Source: DASYSA01 sp036003885 (GTDB taxonomy: Bacteria; Acidobacteriota; Blastocatellia; UBA7656). From it: 9,194 nucleotides of DNA. The stretch is taken from contig DASYSA010000192.1 of the NCBI GenBank assembly GCA_036003885.1, positions 1 to 9,194 of the forward strand, read 5' to 3'. Positions 1 through 5,761 of this stretch are shown piece by piece. Both the position numbers and the translations under genes were made by a program. Numbering within the stretch: position 1 is the first letter of the stretch; each line of letters begins with the position of its first letter. The notes under the pieces are model-generated. The model saw only the letters and a list, made by a program, of their open reading frames with translations, searched no databases and had not been told where the DNA came from.

Positions 1-773
1 GAAGCAGCAGGGTGGGACGGCCTCTTGCCGACGCGATTGCTATCGGCACCGAGAAGTTTCCCGACTTCCCCTGGTTCGATCCGTGGGTCGTGCTCGGGGC
101 GATGGCGATGAGCACAACGCGGATTCGGATCGGTACGATGATCACCCCGGTTTCGCGTCGCCGTCCCTGGAAACTGGCGAGAGAGACGGTCACCCTCGAT
201 CATCTTTCAAACGGCCGATTGATCTTTGGGGTCGGCCTCGGCGCGGCCGAAGACGATGGAGGCTTCTTCAAGGTCGGCGAAGCGACGGACCTTCGAGTCC
301 GCGCCGCGTTGCTGGATGAAGGCCTGGAGATAATGAACGGGTTGTGGAAAGGCAAGCCGTTCAGTTTTTCGGGAGAGCACTACAACGTGCAGAAGATGTC
401 GATGCTTCCGCCTCCGGTCCAGAAACCGAGAATCCCGGTGTGGGTTGTCGGGGTTTGGCCGAAGGAGAAGTCGATGCAGCGAACTCTTCGCTGGGACGGG
501 ATCATTCCGCAGAAATACAAGGCAACCCCTGCCGACAGGGCGAAGCCGTCCGACATACTCGAGATCAGGACCTACGTTGAGAAGCATCGACGCAAGAAGT
601 CTCGGTTTGACATCATCGCAGGTGGGCAAACGCCCGGCGGCAAGCGCAAACGCGCTATAGAGATTGTTCGTCCTTTCGAGGAGGCGGGCGCAACCTGGTG
701 GCTTGAAAGCGTCTGGGCTTCGATGGACAAGGTGCGCGCGCGAATCAAACAGGGTCCCCCAAGCGCCGACTAA
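1..773 (+). CDS. LLM class flavin/F420-dependent oxidoreductase, 5'-partial, probable frameshift near base 25
   Basis: This is the C-terminal part, about 250 residues, of a bacterial luciferase-like (LLM) oxidoreductase, a TIM-barrel enzyme using reduced FMN or F420. Family hallmarks are visible: a TTRIRIGTMITP strand, then RRRPWKLARETVTLDHLSNG, GVGLGA, a LDEGLEIMNGLW helix, PVQKPRIPVWV, and a tail with GATWWLES and RARIKQGPP. The main frame is open from base 3. Its first start-like codon is GTG at 12, but family members have some 40 more residues upstream, so this is not a true start and the gene enters from the left edge. Bases 1-24 read in another frame as EAAGWDGL, the usual N-terminal motif of this family, while the main frame resumes as ADAIAIG from about base 27. 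One missing base around 25-27 explains this, so the gene may be a pseudogene or contain a sequencing error. The substrate cannot be told. It stops with TAA at 771-773. Confidence 0.85.
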   Translation, partial: SSRVGRPLADAIAIGTEKFPDFPWFDPWVVLGAMAMSTTRIRIGTMITPVSRRRPWKLARETVTLDHLSNGRLIFGVGLGAAEDDGGFFKVGEATDLRVRAALLDEGLEIMNGLWKGKPFSFSGEHYNVQKMSMLPPPVQKPRIPVWVVGVWPKEKSMQRTLRWDGIIPQKYKATPADRAKPSDILEIRTYVEKHRRKKSRFDIIAGGQTPGGKRKRAIEIVRPFEEAGATWWLESVWASMDKVRARIKQGPPSAD

Positions 774-776
774 TCC

Positions 777-923
777 CTGGGTACGCACGCTTCCAGCGTG
801 CCAGCCGTGCGCATCCGCGAGCCCGATGGAATCGCGCGCCTCGATCGGCACCCTGGCGCGCGCCTCGATCGGCCTCCAAACACACGCTTCACAAGTCAGC
901 ACGCTGGAAGCGTGCGTACCCAG
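777..923. repeat. 147-bp BIME/REP-like element with perfect 25-bp terminal inverted repeats
   Basis: Bases 777-801 and 899-923 are exact reverse complements over 25 bp, separated by 97 bp. Each arm is itself a hairpin: GCACGCT, loop of three, AGCGTGC (785-801 and 899-915). Two inverted palindromic units around a spacer is the architecture of bacterial interspersed mosaic elements built from REP units, or of a short non-autonomous element. It starts 3 bp after the stop codon of the upstream oxidoreductase gene, where REP-type elements commonly sit. No coding capacity is credible inside it. Whether the element is multicopy in this genome cannot be seen from one window. Confidence 0.8.
833..873. 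repeat. 17-bp direct repeat pair inside the inverted-repeat element
   Basis: CGCGCGCCTCGATCGGC occurs at 833-849 and again at 857-873, exactly, at a 24-bp period. The second copy overlaps a perfect 10-bp palindrome, GGCGCGCGCC, at 855-864. The pair lies in the 97-bp spacer between the two terminal hairpins. It could be internal duplication in the mobile element or simply GC-rich low complexity; the exactness over 17 bp favours duplication. Confidence 0.7.
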
Positions 924-927
924 AACG

Positions 928-956
928 TTGTCCGAGGCCACAAAGAGTGCTTTAAT
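928..956 (+). promoter_or_regulatory. Sigma70-like promoter for the metallohydrolase gene
   Basis: TTGTCC at 928-933 matches four of six bases of the -35 consensus. It is followed after exactly 17 bp by TTTAAT at 951-956, which matches five of six bases of the -10 consensus. Transcription would start near 963, giving a leader of about 66 nt. The -35 box begins 5 bp after the right arm of the inverted-repeat element. The leader also contains a short inverted repeat, CGAAT-AA-ATTCG (998-1009), just before the ribosome binding site. The call rests on consensus matching only. Confidence 0.5.
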
Positions 957-1028
957 GCGAACGGCTGAATAACGCATTGGAACCCGAGTTTTGTGAACGA
1001 ATAAATTCGAGATCGGAAGGAGGGTGCT

Positions 1029-3365
1029 ATGACGGCTCCCAGGCTTGCTCTCGCTCTGCATTCACATAAAGGACCTGGCGGCCGAATATGCGCCGCGCAA
1101 ATTGCCGTCTTGCTGCTGACCCTGGGTTTGCTGCCATCCGCTTCAGGCGTGCAGGAAATAGCAAAGGTCGAAAAGGTGGAGTTACAGCCCTTCGTTGCGC
1201 AGGTCAAGCGCCTGGCGGAAACGATGGATTATCTCGGAACGCCACTCAGCCCTGCGCACAAAGAAGCCCTGGAAAAAGCGGCCAACGAAGCCGATGCGTC
1301 ACGTGCAGTCGCCGGGATACAAGACGTGCTCGACAAGTACTGCCTTGTAGACGTGCACATCAATCCGGAAAGCCGGGTTAAGGTAGCGCAGGGTCCGGCC
1401 AAAGCAGAACTGCTGGAAAATGGATGGCGCTCGTTCCTGGTCAAAGTCCGCAACGAAGCCGGTGTGACCGCCCAGCTCATAGCCGAGAGCCCACACGCTC
1501 TGCCGGTGTTCTCTCACGGCAAAGGCAACGGATCCTTCGAGCCGCGACCAGCTCAGACGATCTCCGAGCGCGATGTAGCGAATCGCTGGCTCGATTTGAC
1601 CATGTTCAACAAACCACCATTCAAGGCGCAGCTTTCAGGGCTGGAGCTGGAATACCGCATCATTCAGCTCTACAGCCGGGACTCGGGCAGACGTGAGGCG
1701 AAGATCAGCTTCAACGTCGGCCAGGGAACTCAGGACATCGGTTTTCGAAATGACGTCGACATTCTTTTCACCTGCCGTCCGTCAATGGAGGTGCGTCTTA
1801 GAATCCTCGACGAGCGCGGCAGACCCACCACTGCCGCCTTCGTGATTCGTGACAGCCGCGAACACGTTTATCCGGCTCAGGCCAAGCGTCTTGCGCCGGA
1901 CTTTGCATTTCACCCGCAGGTCTATCGCGCGGATGGCGAGAAGATCAAACTCCCGGCGGGCGATTACCAGGTCGAATTCTCGCGCGGTCCAGAATACCTC
2001 GTTAAGCGCCAACTGATTAACGTTTCGGATCGCAAATCGCAGACCTTCACCTTCCAGCTGGAGAGGTGGATCGACTTGAACAAACTCGGCTGGTATTCGG
2101 GAGATCATCACATTCATGCGGCGGGGTGCATGCACTACGAAACGCCATCTCAAGGGGTCTTACCGCAAGACATGATCCGCCACATTCTGGGCGAGGCGCT
2201 CAACGTCGGCAGCGTTCTGACCTGGGGTCCCTGCTACTATTACCAAAAACAATTCTTTGAAGCGAAGGACCACCAGCTCTCAACGGCCGAGAATCTAATG
2301 CGCTACGACGTGGAGGTTTCGGGCTTCCCTTCAAGCCACGCGGGGCACCTGGTGCTGCTGCGACTCAAGGATCAGGATTACCCGGGAGCAAAAGTGATCG
2401 AAGACTGGCCCACCTGGGATCTGCCGGTACTCAAGTGGGCGAAGGCGCAGGGCGCCGTAGTCGGCTTCGCCCATTCCGGCTGGGGCCTGGAGGTGAAGAC
2501 GGACAAGCTGCCGCATTACGACGTGCCGAAGTTTGACGGCATCGGGGCGAACGAGTACATCGTCGACGTGACCCACGATGCAGTGGATTTCATATCGACG
2601 GTAGATACCCCATCGATCTGGGAGCTCAATATCTGGTATCACACCCTGAACTGCGGCTTTCGAACCCGGATCAGCGGCGAGACGGATTTTCCCTGCATAT
2701 ACGGAGAGCGAGTCGGACTGGGGCGGAGCTATGTCAAGCTCGATGGCAAGCTCGGTTACGATGCGTGGGTTGATGGGATACGCGCCGGACGTTCCTACGT
2801 TTCCGATGGCAAGAGCCACCTCATGGATTTCCGCGTCAACAACCTGCTCGTCGGGACCGAAGGCAGCGAGGTCAAACTCAATCAGCCGGGAACCGTGCGA
2901 GTAACCGCGAAGGTGGCTGCACGCCTGGACGAACAACAAAACATTCTCATTCGTCTCCGGGGCTACCAACAGCAACCTTACTGGGACCTTGAGCGAGCGC
3001 GGATCGGCGGGTCCCGTGAGGTGCCGGTGGAAGTCATCGTCAACGGCGAGCCGGTGGCGCGGAAAAACGTCGTCGCTGACGGCGTGACACGAGAGGTGAC
3101 CTTTGATGTGCCGCTCGAGCGCAGCAGTTGGGTCGCGCTGCGCATCCTGCCATCCTCGCATACCAACCCGCTCTTCATCTCTATTGCCGACAAACCGATC
3201 AGAGCTTCTAAGAGAAGCGCCGAGTGGTGCCTGAAATCCGTGGATCAATGTTGGAGTCAGAAGTCACGCAGGATCTCCGCAAAGGAACGCGAAGAGGCTG
3301 AGAAGGCTTACGACCACGCGCGGCAAACGTATCGCCGGATAGTGGCCGAAAGCGAGGGGAACTGA
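1029..3365 (+). CDS. CehA/McbA family PHP-type metallohydrolase, exported
   Basis: A 778-residue protein close to full length for the CehA/McbA family, which includes metal-dependent hydrolases acting on carbamate esters such as carbaryl. The ATG follows a strong ribosome binding site (GGAAGGAGGG, 1015-1024). Residues 1 to about 41 form a signal peptide: a basic N-region, hydrophobic stretch AVLLLTLGLL, then SASG. Residues about 45-345 form an N-terminal beta-rich region. The PHP-like domain opens with WYSGDHHIH (355-363), giving probable metal ligands D359, H361 and H363. Other likely ligands are H437/H440 (HAGH), H482 (GFAHSGW) and D553 (GETDFPC). The typical YDAWVDGIRAGRSYVSDG segment follows, then a C-terminal beta domain. 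The last 35 or so residues are charged and helical (KEREEAEKAYDHARQTYRR). It probably acts outside the cytoplasm. Family membership is clear, but the actual substrate is unknown: many family members are not carbamate hydrolases. It is convergent with the hydrolase downstream, 28 bp away. Confidence 0.9.
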   Translation: MTAPRLALALHSHKGPGGRICAAQIAVLLLTLGLLPSASGVQEIAKVEKVELQPFVAQVKRLAETMDYLGTPLSPAHKEALEKAANEADASRAVAGIQDVLDKYCLVDVHINPESRVKVAQGPAKAELLENGWRSFLVKVRNEAGVTAQLIAESPHALPVFSHGKGNGSFEPRPAQTISERDVANRWLDLTMFNKPPFKAQLSGLELEYRIIQLYSRDSGRREAKISFNVGQGTQDIGFRNDVDILFTCRPSMEVRLRILDERGRPTTAAFVIRDSREHVYPAQAKRLAPDFAFHPQVYRADGEKIKLPAGDYQVEFSRGPEYLVKRQLINVSDRKSQTFTFQLERWIDLNKLGWYSGDHHIHAAGCMHYETPSQGVLPQDMIRHILGEALNVGSVLTWGPCYYYQKQFFEAKDHQLSTAENLMRYDVEVSGFPSSHAGHLVLLRLKDQDYPGAKVIEDWPTWDLPVLKWAKAQGAVVGFAHSGWGLEVKTDKLPHYDVPKFDGIGANEYIVDVTHDAVDFISTVDTPSIWELNIWYHTLNCGFRTRISGETDFPCIYGERVGLGRSYVKLDGKLGYDAWVDGIRAGRSYVSDGKSHLMDFRVNNLLVGTEGSEVKLNQPGTVRVTAKVAARLDEQQNILIRLRGYQQQPYWDLERARIGGSREVPVEVIVNGEPVARKNVVADGVTREVTFDVPLERSSWVALRILPSSHTNPLFISIADKPIRASKRSAEWCLKSVDQCWSQKSRRISAKEREEAEKAYDHARQTYRRIVAESEGN

Positions 3366-3393
3366 CGAGGGCACAAACCAACCGGCACGGTCG

Positions 3394-4209
3394 CTACGAC
3401 TCCCCTCCCCAGCGAAGCAACGCTTTGGCCAGCGGTTCGGGCGACTCGAGGCTGATCACGTGGCCGGTGTTGGGCACTTTGACGACCTCCGAATTCGTGA
3501 TCTTCTCGCGAAAGATGTCGGCGTACGTCGGCGAGATGAAGCGATCCTGCTCGCCCCACACAATCAGCGTTGGCGCGGTGATTCTCCACAGTCGGTGTTC
3601 GAGTCCGCTTTCTGGAATTGGAAAGAGGAATTTGGCCGCCGTCCGAAAACCTCGCGACATGCCGATCAATGTCTCGATCTGCTCCTGGGTGCGGTCATCC
3701 TTATCGCTGAAGAGCTGAGTCAGCTCCTGCATCTGCCGCGCACCGTTACAGCTCTGGTCATGATAGAGGTAAGGCACAAGTTCGTTGATCATGCATCCGA
3801 AGAGGTCGACTACCGGGGCTTCGTCGCGCCACAAGCCAACGGGAGCTGCAAGCGCCAGCCGTCCGATGCCTTTCGGCCGCAGGGCAGCCATTTCGGCAGC
3901 CATCCAGCCACCCATCGACTCCCCAACAACGTAGGGCCGGTCCAGGCCGAGCGCATCGATCAGATCGAAGCCGTGCATGAAAAGATCGAACTGATCTTCC
4001 AGGCATTCGAGGCCGGTTGACTCCCCGAAGCCCGGCAGCAGCGGTGCATAAACGTGGAAGTGCTGTGAAAGCAGAGGCAACACGCCTTCCCACGCGGAGA
4101 TACCGCCCGCGCCGTGCAGGAAGAACAGGGGCGAGCCTTCGCCCGCTTCAAGCACTTGAATGGCGGGCCGGCCGGCGCCGAGATTCAGCAACGTTGATCG
4201 CGGTAACAT
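3394..4209 (-). CDS. Alpha/beta fold hydrolase, second gene of the LLM operon
   Basis: A 271-residue alpha/beta hydrolase of standard size for the family (esterase, lactonase, meta-cleavage-product hydrolase or epoxide hydrolase types). The oxyanion loop is LHGAGG (31-36). The nucleophile elbow is VVGESMGG, with Ser98. The acid is Asp222 in WGEQDRF and the base is His250 in NTGHVISLESP, so the triad is complete. A cap region lies at about 125-205. No signal peptide is seen, so it is probably cytoplasmic. The frame is open 37 codons further upstream, but the ATG at 4209 is chosen because it has a near-perfect AAGGAGGTGA site (4214-4223) and because its A is shared with the TAA stop of the LLM gene (TAATG). 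The pairing suggests it cleaves an ester or lactone made by that oxidoreductase. RutA/RutD is an analogous LLM-plus-hydrolase pair, though this protein is not recognisably RutD. Confidence 0.9.
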   Translation of the reverse strand: MLPRSTLLNLGAGRPAIQVLEAGEGSPLFFLHGAGGISAWEGVLPLLSQHFHVYAPLLPGFGESTGLECLEDQFDLFMHGFDLIDALGLDRPYVVGESMGGWMAAEMAALRPKGIGRLALAAPVGLWRDEAPVVDLFGCMINELVPYLYHDQSCNGARQMQELTQLFSDKDDRTQEQIETLIGMSRGFRTAAKFLFPIPESGLEHRLWRITAPTLIVWGEQDRFISPTYADIFREKITNSEVVKVPNTGHVISLESPEPLAKALLRWGGES

Positions 4210-5480
4210 TAGTTCACCTCCTTCGAACGCTCGGCCCGGGCCTTGACGGCAGCGTTGTGGCTGCCCGGTTTCTCGCGCTTCTCTTCGGGCAACGCACTGG
4301 GCCACCAGTGGTCCTCCCACTCATTCCAGATTTCGCGCACGTGGGGTATTACCTCAGTGGCAAACAGATAAGTTGATCGGTTTGTCAACTCCATCGGCGC
4401 CGAGCCGATGTGCAGCGCCACACCTAAGTGCCCGCAGCGCAGGTTTCGAGCGAGCTCATCAATTTGCTGGCGCACGGTGGCAGGCGAACCGGCGACGATG
4501 TACCCGCCCTCGACCAGCTCCTTCCAGCTCTTGTTCGTGCCCAGGTTCAGCGAGGTGTTGCCTGCCTGAGCAACTACACCCGCGCGAATCGAAGCTTCGG
4601 TCATGTAGCCTGGTGGCCCCAACATCCCCGGATAGAGATGCAGGCAGCGGTTGAAGAAATAATCAACATGGGGCCACCACTCGCGCTCGCAGGCCTCGTC
4701 GGTGTCGCTCACACAGACTTGCTGGAAGAAGCAGCAGCCATATGGATTAGGTTCTTTGCCCAGCTTCGCCATGCGATCCCAGAAACCGTCCAGCACCCGT
4801 TGTGCGCGCTTGTAGCCGCTGAACGAAAGATAGCTGTAGTTGTAGCCAAGCTCGGCGCAGAAATCCCACGTCTCAATCGAGCCCGTGCCGGGAATCCAGA
4901 TCGGCGGGTGGGGTTTCTGAATCGGCTGGGGCCAGATGTTGACGTATCGCAGTTTGCTGTACTTTCCGTTCCATGCAAAGGGTTCCCGCTCGGCCCAGGC
5001 TTTGATTATCAGGTCGTGCGCCTCTCGGTACTTGTCCCGGAGGGTGACGGGGTTTTGGCCGTAGCAGTAATTGACATCCATTGGCGTGCCGACTGGAAAG
5101 CCGGCAATCAACCGCCCTCCGGAGATCACATCAAGCATGGCGAACTCTTCGGCCACGCGAACCGGTGGATTATAGAGGGCAATCGAATTGCCGAGGACGA
5201 GGATCATGGCCTTCGAAGTTCGGCGCGCGAGGGCGGCCGCCATGAGGTTGGGGGACGGCATCATCCCGTAGCCGTTCTGATGATGTTCGTTCACGCCGAT
5301 GGCATCGAAGCCGAGTTGATCGGCGTATTCGAGCATATCCAGGTATTCGTTGTAGAGCGTGTGGCCGCGCTCAGGATCATAGAGCTTATTGGGCAGATCA
5401 ACCCAGATGCCGTGATACTGCTGGCGGAAATTGTCCGGGAGCCAGCGATAAGGCATGAGATGGAACCAGTTGAATTTCAT
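4209..5480 (-). CDS. LLM class flavin-dependent oxidoreductase (luciferase-like monooxygenase)
   Basis: A complete 423-residue luciferase-like monooxygenase, longer than the usual 330-370. The N-terminus MKFNWFHLMPYRWLP begins the barrel. Family signatures follow: FDAIGVNEHH (58-67, with the NEHH motif of LuxA-like members), MMPSPNLMAAALARRT, VLGNSIALYNPPVRVAEEFAMLDVISGGR (the flavin-binding region, 95-123), PVGTPMD, PIQKPHPPIWIPG (186-198), and GSPATVRQQI (331-340). The extra length is mainly a C-terminal extension, NEWEDHWWP onward, ending in a charged tail. It likely uses FMNH2 supplied by a separate reductase to hydroxylate, or Baeyer-Villiger oxidise, an organic substrate. The start is supported by AAGGAG at 5486-5491, 5 nt upstream. 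It is the first gene of an operon with the alpha/beta hydrolase (one-base overlap). It is not closely similar to the partial LLM gene at the left edge: the signatures differ, so they are separate subfamilies. The substrate is unknown. Confidence 0.92.
   Translation of the reverse strand: MKFNWFHLMPYRWLPDNFRQQYHGIWVDLPNKLYDPERGHTLYNEYLDMLEYADQLGFDAIGVNEHHQNGYGMMPSPNLMAAALARRTSKAMILVLGNSIALYNPPVRVAEEFAMLDVISGGRLIAGFPVGTPMDVNYCYGQNPVTLRDKYREAHDLIIKAWAEREPFAWNGKYSKLRYVNIWPQPIQKPHPPIWIPGTGSIETWDFCAELGYNYSYLSFSGYKRAQRVLDGFWDRMAKLGKEPNPYGCCFFQQVCVSDTDEACEREWWPHVDYFFNRCLHLYPGMLGPPGYMTEASIRAGVVAQAGNTSLNLGTNKSWKELVEGGYIVAGSPATVRQQIDELARNLRCGHLGVALHIGSAPMELTNRSTYLFATEVIPHVREIWNEWEDHWWPSALPEEKREKPGSHNAAVKARAERSKEVN
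4214..4223 (-). promoter_or_regulatory. Ribosome binding site inside the LLM gene driving coupled translation
   Basis: On the minus strand AAGGAGGTGA lies within the last codons of the LLM gene (the Lys-Glu-Val codons), followed by AC and then TAATG. The near-perfect anti-16S complement decides the hydrolase start and indicates reinitiation or coupled translation, with matched amounts of both proteins. Confidence 0.8.
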
Positions 5481-5581
5481 GGCAACTCCTTCAACGCCGC
5501 GAGAGACGAGGCGTGGCGGCGCAGTTGTTCGTTACTGAGCGTGCTGATTGGCTCGGAGAGTATCCGTGTTCTACGGCGGCC

Positions 5582-5610
5582 ATTATAGTGATGGGCCCGG
5601 CAGACGCAAA
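5582..5610 (-). promoter_or_regulatory. Possible promoter of the LLM-hydrolase operon
   Basis: The minus strand has a perfect TATAAT at 5587-5582, preceded after 17 bp by TTTGCG at 5610-5605, which is a poor -35 box (three of six). Transcription would start near 5575, about 95 nt before the ATG. The perfect -10 in a GC-rich gap between two genes is the main argument; the weak -35 would suit an activated promoter. Confidence 0.35.
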
Positions 5611-5688
5611 GGGAGGATTCAGATGGCGGGCGGTCTTTTCCGAGCAGGTTTGGGTCAGGATGCCGCTGGCCGCGGCCTATCGCACTAC

Positions 5689-5728
5689 GGAGACCTCGCT
5701 GGAGCAGATTCTCCCGGTCTGGGTCTCC
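5689..5728. repeat. Nested inverted repeat downstream of the VWFA gene
   Basis: GGAGACC (5689-5695) and GGTCTCC (5722-5728) are exact inverted copies, with a smaller GGAG...CTCC pair (5701-5704 and 5711-5714) nested between them. It lies 34 bp after the stop codon of the VWFA gene on its transcribed strand. It could fold in that transcript as a weak terminator-like hairpin, but there is no T-run after it, so intrinsic termination is doubtful. Confidence 0.35.
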
Positions 5729-5761
5729 ACAATGTCGAGAGCTGAGTTGTGCGCTCGACTC

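Noticed and set aside
777..923. CRISPR or attachment-site reading of the repeat pair
   Set aside because: There are only two arms, they are inverted rather than direct, and no cas or integrase gene is present.
664..972. 102-codon open frame on the plus strand across the LLM end and the repeat element
   Set aside because: Most of it translates the palindromic repeat and its spacer; no ribosome binding site or family signature.
207..1061. 284-codon open frame on the minus strand
   Set aside because: It runs antisense to the LLM gene and through the inverted-repeat element, and has no recognisable domain. Part of its peptide is translated repeat.
2331..3248. 305-codon minus-strand frame within the metallohydrolase gene
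   Set aside because: Antisense shadow of a clearly conserved coding sequence; composition is what GC-rich antisense frames give.
3366..3393. Possible terminator (ACCG-GCA-CGGT) between the convergent genes
   Set aside because: A 4-bp stem with no T-run is too weak to call.
4209..4320. Longer start for the alpha/beta hydrolase (ATG at 4320)
   Set aside because: It would overlap the LLM gene by 112 bases, adds 37 residues without family similarity, and lacks the strong ribosome binding site that serves the ATG at 4209.
4428..5588. 386-codon plus-strand frame opposite the complete LLM gene
   Set aside because: Long, but antisense to a gene with unmistakable family motifs; no domain is recognisable in its own translation.
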